From positions 496,023-560,022 of the forward strand of contig BCJJ01000009.1 in assembly GCA_039545355.1 (NCBI GenBank): a stretch of DNA of 64,000 nucleotides, given 5' to 3'. Numbering within the stretch: the first letter of the stretch is position 1; each line of letters begins with the position of its first letter. Positions 1 through 11,291 of the stretch are shown piece by piece. A program made the translations under genes and the position numbers. The DNA is from Trichosporon coremiiforme. Its lineage: Eukaryota > Basidiomycota > Tremellomycetes > Trichosporonales > Trichosporonaceae. Below the pieces are notes generated by a model. It had not been told where the DNA came from, did not search any database, and saw only the letters and a program-made list of their open reading frames with translations.

Positions 1-261
1 GGGAGCAAGTCCCAAACAACGTCGCCAGCACAGCCGCGACGTTGCGGCAAAGACGCCCTTCGGGACGAATCCCACGAGATGCCGCTGATGCAATCGCGAC
101 ATCCAAGGTGAGGTGAGTTTCAGCTGAAGGTGAACGTCACAGCGGCCAGCGCTGATGCAATCACGATGGCCGTGGACGGGGATCTCTCCCATGGCGGTCC
201 CGCTGAGTGAATCAATCGCGGGCCGCCTTCGTTAAAGACGCTGAACCTCGCTGTGGTGATG

Positions 262-402
262 TGGTTCAGAATATTGGTTCAGAAGACGGTGGTAATGCGG
301 TTCAAATGTTGGTCCAGAAGACGGTGGTTGAATCGGGGGGGGGGGGTAGTAGAATCGGCAACTCGACTTGGTTGAAAGAATCGGAAACTCGACTTGGTTG
401 AT
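262..402 (+). repeat. Two short local tandem duplications
   Basis: Two imperfect copies of a roughly 36-bp unit beginning GGTTCA and ending GACGGTGGT lie at about 262-333. Directly downstream, a roughly 25-bp unit containing ACTCGACTTGGTTGA is duplicated at about 351-402. A run of about ten G lies between them. They are embedded in the hairpin-element array and look like small slippage duplications. Confidence 0.6.
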
Positions 403-1330
403 GGACGACGCCATAGCATGTATAAATGTTGAGACCCGCTAATGCAATCGCGGGCTGTGCTGGTGTACCACCGGAGTGCCAGCGTGGGGCATGCCCCGAG
501 AGGTGATGCCGACAAGTTGCAACACCCCACCGCTTGATGAGTCGACGGACGCTCGAGCGGCGCCACTAATGCAATCGTGGTGCCTCGGAACGGGGAAACT
601 GCACAGTGAAACGGACACGCAGAGCTGATTGCAATCGTCTGCGCGTGTGCGGCACGCGGATCGCGGTCTGGAACACGCTGATTGCAGTCGCCCGCACATG
701 TTCCTGAAGACTCGGGAGCGGATTAGTTGATAGCCCAGGAGATTGAGGCTGCTACGCCTCGATACAATCGCGGCGCTACATCCATGGGACGTTCGAGCGG
801 GTGGGGCTCAGATGAAGTGGTCCAGCCTTTGCTAGTGCCATGCCACACCCGCTGATTGCAATCGCGAGAGGGCTGGTAAAACAGATTGGCCAGACTGGCC
901 GTGTTGACGGACAGTCCGGCGGTTGCTCTGTCGGTAAGTTACCGACAGGCCGAGGATAACAACGAGTCGAGGTCGACGTCGAGGTCAGAAAAGTTGATAT
1001 GCCGCCGATGCAATCGCGGCCCGACACTTGCGGGACTCAGGTGAGAGTAGTTCAGCCGTTGCTCGTCTCAAGCCCGACCCGCTGATAGCAATCGCGAGCA
1101 GGCGCGAAGTAAAGAATCGATGCTCCATTGGCCACGACCAATGAGCCGTCAACGTTGATGTCGCTTCAAACGACCGAGATTATGATGCTGTCGTCGATCC
1201 GGCTGACTAAACAGTGCTTTGCGGGTGACAGGGCCAGTTCAATACCGGTGCCAGCAGAGAAACCATGAGACGGACTTGGTGTAGCGGGCATGTCCGAGAA
1301 CGAACTGCGCATGGCCTCACGAGCTGGGGG

Positions 1331-1620
1331 GTTCGCTGATGCAATCGCGTATCGGCCGGAATGCTAAGTCCGGGCGGCTGAGAATGCGGGGTTACGCGCG
1401 ATCCTCAGAGGAGGAATACAGTACCTGGTTGTGGTCCCTCTGCTAGTGGACCCGCTGATGCAATCGCGGATCTGCCGGAGGGGTGCTCAGTCCGGGGTTT
1501 TGAGAGACTGAATGCTGGGGACTTGAACAAAAACCATCGACACCGTACCGCTGATGCAATCGCCGGGATGCCGGATGGTGAAGCAGTCTCAGTCCCTGCG
1601 TCTGAGGTAGCGGATGTCGA
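1331..1620 (+). repeat. Decayed ~110-bp tandem unit
   Basis: Three successive hairpin elements (1333, 1450, 1547) are each followed by recognisably related flanks containing GCCGGA, then AGTCC with GGG, then a TGAGA-like segment; a fourth weaker relative follows the element at 2686. Spacing of about 100-115 bp between these copies suggests that the irregular array derives from an older tandem repeat that has diverged and been broken up. Confidence 0.45.
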
Positions 1621-2896
1621 ACAAGTGGAAAAGCAGAGACTCTTCCCCAGTTAACTTGGACCTTGTCGACCCAGAGAAAGTTGTCCAAGATAATCATGGT
1701 GGCGGAGAGATCCAGCTGATGCAATCGCTGAAAGTGAGGGCGAGGCGTCGACTCCACCGCCCCGGAGCCGTGCCCTGCGACGGTACCAGCGTCGCCCCCC
1801 GACTGAATGGAGATGATGTGATAAACTGCTTGGTGGTGGGCTTAGCGATGGCTTGCTTGTCACAACGGCTCGATGGTAGGCTTGAGAAGGCTTCCTCAAA
1901 ACCTTGGTTGGTAAGTGCGTTGAACTGGAGCTTAAAGAAGCTTTCGCAAAGCGCTTAATGCTCGCTTGTCGTCGCCGTGGCATTTCGCGAGTGCTTGCGA
2001 GTGAGCCGCTTAAGCCGCTGATGAAATCGCGGTGAAGCGTACCATCGTCAACGCTCGAGTTGGAGCGTAGACAATGACTCGAGGTGGGAGGGTTGGGTTC
2101 AAAGTCGAAGTCGATCGAGGTGGCAGCAACAGAGAAGCATCTGCGAGCGCCCTCGCGAACAGATTGAGGCAGCTGATGCGATCGCTATGGTGCCGACATG
2201 TTCCCAGCGCACCGGGGTAGAATGCTGAGGAGACATGGAGGTGTGCGTGATGGCGAACCGAGCACACTCTATCTCGAGGACGGAGTGTGTCGGTAATTGG
2301 GGTGTCGTTGTGACCGGTCGATCTCAAGGATCGGCCGGAAGCGAGGTGACGAGTGAAGACCGGTCACTCCGTGTCGAGGACGCAGAGTGTGCCGGAGTCA
2401 TTAACTACCATTGCAACCCGCCGAACTGGAGGTTCAGCGTGAGATAAGGTATCGAGTGAAGACTGCAAGCTCGAGACTTAGAGAGGTGGTAAGAGAGGTG
2501 GTACGGTCGCGAGCGAGGCGCTGGTCTTGGACTGGTCGATGACGAGGTTGACGGCGCATGGCATTGCCGCGCGAGCTCAGCTGAGTCTCAGTGTGAGCGT
2601 GGCAGATTATGACCTTGAAGGCCGCCGAGAGCATTTATACTGAACGCAACACTCGATCAGCCACAAAGTAGTGACTGGGTGTGACATGCTGATGCAATCG
2701 CGCGTCCGCCGGTGGAGAGCTCAGAGCGTGGCGCTGAGGATGCTAGACCATGGCCACCCTGTGGCTGGGATGGGAAGTGTTGACACATAACCCAAAACCG
2801 TAGTTGTTTGTTTGAATCGAAGGGGCTGGCATGTCGTCTCGTGACTCAGGATCGTGCTGGCCAGCCCCAAGTGGCCGCTGATGGAAATCGCGGCTG

Positions 2897-4461
2897 AACG
2901 TGAGACCGGGAAAAGTCCAGCCCACGAGCGTACACTGTCGGAAGGAGGGGCGGCAGGGATCTGTACGCGGTGTGATCGGGTTAGTGTCGATGCTAGTCTC
3001 GAGCGGGCAAGACGTCGGTGGTGTCGAGTCGAACTTCGAGCGTTTGAACGGGGCGGCGGATCGAGACAGACCTCCTCGCAAGTTGGGTGCGAAGGAAGGC
3101 AGCAGGCGACACCGAGAGAGGGGGAGAGGCGAGGAAACGATGAGAGAGGAGCAGATTGTCCAATATAGGACCGTTGGATAGAGAGAAAGAAGAAGGAAGG
3201 AGGATGCTGGTAAGAGGAAGATGATGAGCTGACGAAAGGAGGGTGACGGTGTTGTCTTTATGGGGCGTGGCCGAGGTGGGCCTGTGGGGTTGGTCGCTGA
3301 CGAGGTCGAGCTTCAGCGTGGGATACCGGGAGGCAATGTGCACCGCAAGCGGCACAGTGGGGAGCACACGGATGCGCAGTCGTCATCGGCGTCACCTGAT
3401 GTGCGAGGGTGCAAGAGATCGATCGATTCGAGACACACCTCGCACGCGGTCACCTGCGCTCCTACACACTCCTGCGCCCTCGGCTCCTTCATTCGTCACC
3501 TGTGCCCCACACCCAAGGCTTGGTCCGGTTGCACTGACTGATCTAGCGGCACTACATCCCCACTCACTTCCCAGTGAGAGGGTGAGAACACCTTTTGGCT
3601 TCTGGACGATACGAGCCGGAGGAGAGCCGATGGCTAAACCGGACCGTAAACTCAGGAAATGCGCCGAACCGCCACTCAGTGTTCGCCCGCTCGACAACAC
3701 GTTCGGACCGGTACCCGATCGTATCCCACGGCCGCTTGCTGCTGTAGGACGTTTCGTCGTGTGCTGCGTCTAGGTTGATCGACGCCACCAATCTCTGTGG
3801 GAATCTCGAAAGAGGAGATCGTGTTGATCCTGGACACGGGATTGCGGCACCAAAGGAAGGCTGCGCACTAATCGAGGCTCGGTACGGGCCCTCCCAGTAC
3901 GCCCTCGCGCTCCGCGAGGGGTGGGAAGTGCGACGAAGAGGTGATGGGACGAGATGCCCGAGGTAACAGGTGACTTCAGCCAAGCAAGTTCAAATCGCGG
4001 CGGTGGTTGTGTGTGGATCTCGTGACGAAGTCGTTAGGCATTCGTTGTGAAGCGGGATAGGAGGACCGCTCCGTTAGTTTCAAGGTCTCTCACGGTTGCA
4101 GTTGTGTTTGGGGTGCAGTGTGACTATGGGTGCGAGTAGCACAAGGGACGGAAGGAGTAGTAGGTAGGCACACCAGCAAGTGTGTTGGATCTCGTGAGGA
4201 GGTGTTGCGATTTGGGGTTAGAGGTCGCCTTCCCTAGTTTCAACGTATCCCACGGTTGTCCACAGCTTCAGGAGCCAGCGTCACGATGTGCGTGTCCTCG
4301 CACCCAGCGGCAGCCAGGCCTGTGTGTCGTTGCACGAGGGACGAAGCAAGCAGCTGACGTGAGCTTATCGGGTGCCCTGACGTCATGCCACGTTGTTATC
4401 GGCGGTGATTCCGTCCCGATTCATCACCAAACTCTACATGCACGCGTTTAGAGCTATGCAC
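2897..4461. other. Gene-free interval
   Basis: No frame here has convincing codon use, domain content or splice structure. A weak hairpin-element relative lies near 3989. Two copies of a dispersed motif (see 4008-4258) are the only structure I can support. Confidence 0.6.
4008..4258 (+). repeat. Duplicated ~85-bp unit ending in GTTTCAA..CCCACGG motif
   Basis: Two related blocks, about 4008-4098 and 4179-4258, both begin with GTGTG(T)TGGATCTCGTGA and end with AGTTTCAA..T..CACGGTTG. The terminal motif recurs alone at 11006-11020, 11109-11127 and 25607-25628, with an inverted partner near 25537. All are intergenic. This is a dispersed noncoding element, possibly a mobile-element remnant or a regulatory site. 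Confidence 0.5.
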
Positions 4462-4836
4462 TCAATCGTCGTACGGGTACGGCTCGGACTCCGGGAGCTC
4501 TCCTTGGCCGAGACTCTCGACGATCTCGGGCGGCAAGGAGCACTCGAGCGGCCCCTCCTGTGCTTCAGCAGCCAGCAGGCTAACCCCGCCCGCTCGGCCG
4601 CAGTAGCTGTGCCAGGCGATGATCACGCAACCGGCCAGAATGAACAAGACCACTGGGGCCAGGAGCCCATAATAGAAGCTGTGGGTTTGCTCCTCTGCGA
4701 TCGCCTGGGTTGTAAACAGGGAGAGCACTGAGGTTGTTCCGCGGTGAAGTAGCGGGGGACGGACGGCCGCGCTGGGCGACCCGGGTGCCTGGCCGAGAAG
4801 TGGCTAGGTCTCATGCTGGTTGGCGGGCGACTCCAT
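4462..4836 (-). CDS. Small single-pass membrane protein frame interrupted by in-frame TAG
   Basis: A frame starting at ATG 4836 reads MESPANQHET, then TAG (4806-4804), then continues open for 113 codons. The downstream part has strong C/G third-position bias, a Pro/Ala-rich stretch, one clear transmembrane helix (GLLAPVVLFILAGCVIIAW) and an acidic Pro-containing tail ending PYPYDD. No GT..AG pair can remove the stop, and no ATG lies between the TAG and the membrane helix. A CT-rich leader precedes the ATG. The options are a nonsense-mutated gene, translational readthrough (the stop is followed by C), or a sequencing error. I do not recognise the family. Confidence 0.4.
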
Positions 4837-5200
4837 GTTGTAAAGGTGTAGAGAGATGGTGCTGTCGAATTGGGAGTCCGGATTTGCTACGTAAGCGTTG
4901 ATGGTGATATGAGAGTGAGAGAAGATGTGAAGCGATGCGAAAGCTGTCCACGCCTCTCCGTGCTCAGGCTAGAACGGAGCTAAGCCTAAATACATGCTAA
5001 GCACTGCCTCGCATAGTGAAGCGAGCCCGGTTCCAGTAGGTTTGCCTTAGTGAGTTGTTAGCCGTTCCCGAGCCCGCGGGGCCACGTGTGATCGATGTCA
5101 TTGCGAGAATATTACAACTATGCATTGCCGAAATCTAATGTTCTCCGGTGCTAGAATTTACAAATTGGGAGGGACTACTTTTTGGTTCGACTACTACTCT
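4837..5200. other. Short intergenic interval
   Basis: It holds the CT-rich leader of the small membrane-protein frame on the minus strand and the 3' flank of the TauD-type gene. Nothing else is supported. Confidence 0.5.
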
Positions 5201-6388
5201 TTACTCCGCATCCAGGGGGCAGGTGGCAGGCTGGTCGTTGACCTGGATTCCGAGACGCCTCGGGTGAGCCGAGTCGGGGAAGGGACGCTTCCATCCGCCC
5301 TCGGACTCGGGGGTGGCGAGCCAGAGGCGCATGAGGTGGCGGCGGGGCGTCGGCGGGAGGTGGTCAACGTAGGCGGTACGCGAGTGGAAGACGTGGGTGT
5401 CGGCGACGAACTGGATGTCTCCGACCTCGAGGACCATGTGGAGCGAGAGACGGAGGGCAGTGTCCTCGAGCACCTGGATGGCCTCCTTCTGAGCCTCGGT
5501 GTGGCCGGGGATGAGGCCAGCGTCGATGAAGCGCTGGATTGACTTGACGTAGTAGGGGTCGTAGACGGAAAGGAGCTTGCCGTCATGCCAGTAGAAGACC
5601 GACTTCTGGATCCACGGCTTCTGGCCCTCGGAGACCTCACCCTTGCGGTCGAAGTACCAGATGGGCTGGGCGAGAAGCTCAGCGACGTCGGGGCGCTCAC
5701 GCTGGAGCGTGTTCCAAACATGCTGGGCAGAGACGACGTCTGACTCGCCACCCTCCTTCGCGCGGTGGAGGCAGAGAAGTCCCACAATGTCGGCGTTATC
5801 GGTGTGGAAGAACTGGCGCGCAGTAGTAGTGTAGATACGGACCTTGTCGATCTGGGTGGGGTCGTTGCCGAGGTCCTTAACGTGACCGAGGACGTGGCCC
5901 TTGTGGTTCTGAGAAACGGGGAAGCCGATCACAGAGCCGATGGCGAGGTAGATCGCGCTCGACTTGGGGACCGACCACTCGTTGACGGGCAAACCCTGGA
6001 TGAGGGTGAAGCCGGGACCATCAACGATGAAGTCACGGAGCTCGTGCAGGAAGTCGGTGATGTTCTTCGAGAAGGGGAAGGTCTCGCGGTTGACGGCGGT
6101 CAGGGGAAGGCCAGTCTCGGCGAAACGGTCGTAGGCCTCCTCGAGCTCCTGGATTTGCTCGGGCGTCCAGCGGTGCTTCCAGAGCGAAGTGTCGGCGAAG
6201 TCATCCTTGGTCCAGACAGTGCGGCCGGTAACCTCCTTCGGGAACTGGGCGTAGGGGACGATGTCCTCAGGGTTGGGCTCGTGCTGGCCGGAGGTGAGGA
6301 TCTCGCCGGTGACGCGAGAGGTCTTCGTTGAGGGCCCCGCGGACTGGAGGTGCGGGGCAACAGGCTGAGCGGCGACGGCGACGGACAT
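5201..6388 (-). CDS. TauD/TfdA-family Fe(II)/2-oxoglutarate-dependent dioxygenase
   Basis: A single-exon gene of 395 aa. The family uses Fe(II) and 2-oxoglutarate to hydroxylate substrates such as sulfonates or carboxylates, often releasing sulfite or a small acid. The metal-binding HxD is visible as HTDNAD (H195, D197), the distal histidine in VFHSRTAY is about H335, and 2-oxoglutarate-binding arginines follow in PRRHLMRLW (349-354). Length is somewhat above bacterial TauD but usual for the fungal branch, which has a longer N-terminus. No signal peptide is seen, so it is probably cytosolic. Nearest neighbour with related logic is the oxidoreductase-permease locus from 11.3 kb. The substrate cannot be read from sequence. 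Confidence 0.9.
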   Translation of the reverse strand: MSVAVAAQPVAPHLQSAGPSTKTSRVTGEILTSGQHEPNPEDIVPYAQFPKEVTGRTVWTKDDFADTSLWKHRWTPEQIQELEEAYDRFAETGLPLTAVNRETFPFSKNITDFLHELRDFIVDGPGFTLIQGLPVNEWSVPKSSAIYLAIGSVIGFPVSQNHKGHVLGHVKDLGNDPTQIDKVRIYTTTARQFFHTDNADIVGLLCLHRAKEGGESDVVSAQHVWNTLQRERPDVAELLAQPIWYFDRKGEVSEGQKPWIQKSVFYWHDGKLLSVYDPYYVKSIQRFIDAGLIPGHTEAQKEAIQVLEDTALRLSLHMVLEVGDIQFVADTHVFHSRTAYVDHLPPTPRRHLMRLWLATPESEGGWKRPFPDSAHPRRLGIQVNDQPATCPLDAE

Positions 6389-8032
6389 TGTGATCGTGTG
6401 AGGCGGTGGTTGCTATTGGGTGCCAATCGGTGTTAAGAGACGATTAGATAGCAGCGAATACGATAGATAACTGTCGGTTAAGGGTATTCGAGGTTGAGAT
6501 TCGTAGACGAGTCGCTTGGATTTGGAATGATGCTGGGGAAGAACGCCCGGTCAGTGGTTTATGTAGATTTCTTGATGGCCGAACGACTTCTGCGCGTTTC
6601 GCTGCGTACGTGCTCGTCTGCATGCATCCCGCCCTGCCAGCCCTGCCTTACTCACCGCATCTGGCCGGTCTCCGACTGCTTACGGCCCACGGCGTATGCA
6701 TCTGTTGAGTCATAGTGAAGAGGTGCTCAGTGGTGCGGGGATGACGAGCCAAGTACGCCGCGATGAGGCCTGATGGCGTGATCAGGTGCCACCTTGACGC
6801 GTTTTCAGAGTTAGCCAGAGATTAACCACGTTTTTGCCGACTGAGATTTGACCACCACCCCTAATCTCCATCAATGGCGCCTTGCACCTGGCCATTACGT
6901 TTGCCATTCTGGACAGATACATCTGATTAAGGCAACCTGCACGCATTGCAGAACTGCCAGCTTCGGGCGACCCGTGGCACGCCGCGTTGCCAGGCAAACT
7001 TTGGGTGGGCACCCACTTTACCGCACGATCGGCGCCTCCGGTCGTGGCCGTGCCTGTATTCCGCCCCTCACCACCAAAGGCGACATTGCTGCGGCGTCCT
7101 TTTCTGCGGAGCTGCATGCGTCACTAGTCATGCATGACAGCAGGCTGGCCACCCCCGGAGTCGGACTTTCGCATATTTGGGTCTACCAGTGCTTCCCGCT
7201 GCCCGTCAGTCGACGTTGCTTGTCGACGAGGGAAGGTGCGCAGCAGTTTCCGCTGTCAATCTTGACTTCATGATCGCACTAGCTCCATTGCATCCAAAGG
7301 ATTAACAGCCCGTCAATCAGTCACGCGGTCCAGAGCTGCTCCGTGTCGGAGTGTCTTGGCACGTTTATGGAGCAGATGACCGATGGTAGGTAAGACAAGC
7401 GCTGCGTCGGGCAGCTTGGTTGGTCCCGGGGCTATCACGACGTCGCCGAGAGAACGAGCGTGACCGAGCCCCGCGTCTCAGATCCAGTTACATCCAGCGA
7501 TCTGCTTATTAGGCCGAAACACGTCTCCTTAACCTCCCCACTGCTCGCCGGCGCCATCGCCGCCGGGCCCGTCTGCGCAGCTGCGCCACATCTGCTCTGA
7601 CGTTTCCGTAATGGACCAATTGACGGCGCAGAACGCATGCACGTCTTCTGTGACCACCCGTTCTGCCCGCTGTGTCAGTTTCATCAGGGCCACATCGTCG
7701 CTATGACCGGGGCCAGCGTGGAAGTGTGGAGGTATTAGAAGGTAGCAGTGTGGAGGCGCCGAGGTCGTGTGCCCGTCATCTGGCGTGACTGCCGGGCATT
7801 TGACCACGGCCGCCTCCGAGCCGAGCCAAAGCTATTCGAAGCGCGTCGTGGCCTCGTACGCCGGACGATCTTGCCAAGCGTCCGGAAAGATCTCGCTAAC
7901 GTCCTCAAGTCTTGAGTCAACGGTGTCATGTCTGCACTACTCATTCAACCACCCGTGCCCCCATCTTTGTCACGCTTGCGTTCATCTCGATCCCCGACAG
8001 CACCATGGCGACGGGCGGGTTCATCAGCGCAG

Positions 8033-8555
8033 ATTGGCATATGTGCGGCGTCCAATTTCATCTGGAAGTCGCAGTGGCTGGCGCCGCCTTTGGCAGATGC
8101 GGGAGCGCCCATTGGCATATCGACTTCCGTTCGTGAGTTCGTGAGATAAGCAACGAGTGGAGCTGTGCGTCGATTAGTCCATTCCAGACACGCCAAGACG
8201 CCTGGCCCGGATTGGCATAACACATGCCACCCGTGTCGAGTCGTGTGCGTCGTGAAGTGGATGCCGGGCTCCACATTCCGTCGCCACGAATACGGTTGCC
8301 CGTTGTCGCGTTCCAGCATTCCGGCACGCCCCGGCACCCTCTGGCCATAAGCTCTGGCTGAGATCAGCATGCCGTCAGTTCAGTGGAGTAAGCGAGGGAA
8401 GAGGCGCGTCATATTTGACCTCGAGCGCGCGGGGCTTGCAGCAGTGGTCAAATCGACAGGCAGCGAGGTCCAATTCTGAGTTGGCGGAAAGGTGAGGTCA
8501 AACAGTGAGGATGGGCTGTTGGGCGAGGTCCAATTTTCTTCGGTGGATTGGCACA
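8033..8555 (+). promoter_or_regulatory. Four ATTGGCAYA (inverted CCAAT-like) sites
   Basis: ATTGGCATA occurs at 8033-8041, 8111-8119 and 8211-8219, and ATTGGCACA at 8547-8555. The reverse complement contains TGCCAAT, a CCAAT-box-like core. The sites are about 80, 100 and 330 bp apart. No gene start is supported close by, so a promoter role is only a possibility. Confidence 0.3.
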
Positions 8556-10025
8556 TTTCGCGCATCATTCGGTGGGACCTGGCCCTGGGCTGGTGCGTTG
8601 GGCCTGGACAACATGCCTTGGATGCCGCTCAGGCACGCGTACCGGACATCACCGTCAACAACGCCATTCCTCCTCACGAGATTCTTGCTTTCTGTCTGTC
8701 CTTCTTGTCTTTTGTTTGCTCGCCATCACACTCGTTTGACCTCTCATTTGACCTCCAAGAACCCACATTGATACCCCTCTTACGAGTTGGTCTCGTTGCA
8801 CACCATACGCTGAGCACGGGGAAGTGGGAACACCTCCCCCGGCGCGTCGAAAGCGTCTTCCTCGCCGCCCAGATTCCCATCGACATTGTCCTCCCTTCCC
8901 TTACTTCCCCAATGCACCATTCCATGTCCTTGCCAGCGACGCATTCACCCACAACAGGCAGGACTGCATCCCTACAATTACAATGTTGATTACTACAGTC
9001 CCATCATCCTACATCCCTCTCGAATGCTTGCCCTACGCTTCTTGGTGTCTTCCTTCGCACCCTCAGGCAGCAACGCTGATGCTACCCCTGACCACGCGCT
9101 GCGTCGTCCCTCCCAATCACTGACTGAACTGAAGGATATTTAAACTCAGCACTTGCGGTCTTCCTAAGCTGCTTCAGGCGCACTGGGTAGCCCAACCCCT
9201 CAGGGATAGTCCGTAAGTACAAGCTGGTAGGGTGCACGCGTAGCTGACAATACAGCGTGTGGCGCCTGCACCTCCGGGATTGGGGCGCTGGGGATGACCC
9301 GCTACCTCCTCTTCCTTCTCCTCCTCGCGGCTAGTCTCGAGCAAGTTCGGCGTGAGACCGAATCGAACGCTGGCCTTCGGGAAGGAGGCGGCAAACAGCG
9401 TAGGCGAGACGGGAACCGGTGGCGGGATCGCAGGATGACAGTCTTGCGGCGCCGTTCAGTGCGGTTTACATTGTTGGCATGGGCAACCTCGTCTTCCGCC
9501 GGCACCATGGCGACCCCCGCCAGCGAGCTGGACATGGCTCGTTGGCTCCCGGGTGGTCGAGTTAAAGCGCTGGACCTTCAGCCGGGACGACCCACGCGAG
9601 GACAACAAGGCAGCGGTCATGACGGTGTGGGCGCGTCGCCGCCATCAACCTGCAGTGGCCCTGGCACCAGCTACAGCCCCGTCCTCCACTCCGCAGCCCT
9701 CACTGCCGGATGTTCGGTATCCTCTCCCTCGCATTCTCGGCTGCGGCACGAGATCGTCGGAGGTCGGCGGCCCGCGACAGGTCGGTTCGGCGACCGCGAA
9801 AGCTCAGTAGGGCTGCAGGTGGCACGAGGTGCCCCGGGCACCCGGCCTACAGCAATTCCGGGCATGGGTACGATTTGCGCTTACTGTACGACGAGGTCCG
9901 CCCCTCGCCCATCACCATCCACCTCCATGGGCAAGCATTGGAATGTCGGCCCCAAATCTGACGGGATCGATCGCCCGTCTTGCCAAGGCAGCGTCAACGG
10001 CGCTGTGTCTTTTCCGACTGCTTGA

Positions 10026-10280
10026 AGTGCTGCTTGTACCCTCGTGGTGCCGTTCGTGGGCACCTTCCGGCTACTCTCATACGGGCACGGGGCTCTTGTC
10101 CAGTACGAGGAGTTACGATTCATGGTTCGGCCGGGCAATGAGTCGCGCAGCTCGGTGTTGTCAGCGGCGGTAGAGAGCGCGGCCCTAGCAGCAGGAGACG
10201 TCCTCGCCATCAACACACACCTCGACCACGCAGCCTCGTACAACGCTGCCAGGCTGGCCGAGCACGAGACTCGCGTGGGT
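10026..10280 (+). pseudogene. Possible endonuclease/exonuclease/phosphatase-like fragment
   Basis: One frame, open after the stop at 10023-10025, contains INTHLDHAASYNAARL. The NTHLDH core resembles the substrate-binding motif of endonuclease/exonuclease/phosphatase (DNase I-like) proteins. The catalytic GDFN-type motif and the N-terminal QE motif are not found in connectable frames, so at best this is a remnant. The call rests on one motif and could be chance. Confidence 0.15.
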
Positions 10281-11291
10281 AAGGGGCAACGGTGCAGGAG
10301 CATGGAACGGGCAGGAGCAGGAATAGGCGACGATGCCAGCGGGAGTCTGCGTGAGTCGGAAGAGAAGCTCGGCGACGGTGGTGGCGTGCACGGAGACCGA
10401 ACACAACCCCGCCCTCCAGCAATCTGCTCGTGACTTCTCAGCCAGCAACGACTCAGCCCACAACGGAGAACCCGGCTCTGTGGGCCAGGTTGAGCGAGGT
10501 GTTTCGACACGCCTCCGTCGTCGATTTCCCCGACTCCTGGATCACTTGGGCGTATCCGCTCCAGGCTCAGTCCGTAGGAGGTGCTGGCGTGGCCAAGGCA
10601 TTCGTCCCGAAGTGGAGGACCAGCTCCTCAACAACGGCAAGTGACGGGCTGCGCCGAGCGAACGAAGCGACAACGAGGACGAGGACGACAACACCGATGA
10701 CGCCATCGACTTCACGACTAGTCCCTGCTTCGGATGACTTCCGGCAGATCACCGTGGTTTCCGATCCTCATCAACATCTGTACCGTAACACGTCGGCCGC
10801 GGCCCAGTGTGTGTTTCATCGATTGTTGCGCGCAGCTTCGGTACGACATTCACTGGCCCTTGGCCGACCTTCACATGCTTCACACCAAGCCACTGCATCA
10901 CCCACAAGCCGAGTCAACAAGCACTCAGGCGGAGCATTCCACTGCGGAAGCTTGCCCCTGGACTCGCTGAGCTTACGCCAGACTGCCTTGCGCCAGATTC
11001 ACCTGCAAGGTTTCCCACGATCACTACGATGAACCACTTAGGTTCCGACGAGAAAACCTCTCGTCGCGACATTCTAAGTTTCAGAATCGCGGTAGGAGGG
11101 CTCTCGCAGTTTCAAGGTTTCCCACGGGTGTTTGGACAGCCAGAGCTCCCCACAACGCTGGTTGCTCATCCATGCAAGGACTTGTTGACTTCTGACCATT
11201 CTATCGACAGGTTCCTATCGATAATCGATGTTATGCACATTGCTTGGTTTTGGCTTGCTCGTACGGCGGAGTGTACGCGACGGCGGCATGA

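Larger units (their letters stand above)
82..2896 (+). repeat. Array of ~19 hairpin-like elements, core TGATGCAATC
   Basis: About 19 copies of an 16-22 bp element lie in the same orientation, with consensus CGCTGATGCAATCGCG. Copies start near 82, 149, 201, 435, 562, 620, 676, 756, 848, 1001, 1077, 1333, 1450, 1547, 1713, 2014, 2169, 2686 and 2873. Each core is flanked by short inverted arms, and the arms differ between copies while usually remaining complementary: GCCGC/GCGGC (1001, 2873), CCCGC/GCGGG (435), CCAC/GTGG (562), CGCAGA/TCTGCG (620), CGCC/GGCG (756), CAGC/GCTG (1713). Two cores read GATTGCAATC, itself a palindrome. Spacing is irregular, 55 to 500 bp, and no coding frame follows the array. 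The array may continue left of the window. Function unknown; a folded RNA, a DNA cruciform or protein-binding sites are all possible. Confidence 0.75.
6389..11291. other. 4.9-kb interval without a supported gene
   Basis: Contains four ATTGGCAYA motifs at 8033-8555, a duplicated GAGGTCCAATT about 60 bp apart (8464, 8524), an intron-like segment at 9213-9255, a possible hydrolase-like frame fragment at 10026-10280, and two copies of the CCCACGG motif at 11006-11127. Frames starting at 9023 and 9294 have signal-peptide-like starts but do not extend into recognisable proteins. Confidence 0.5.
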
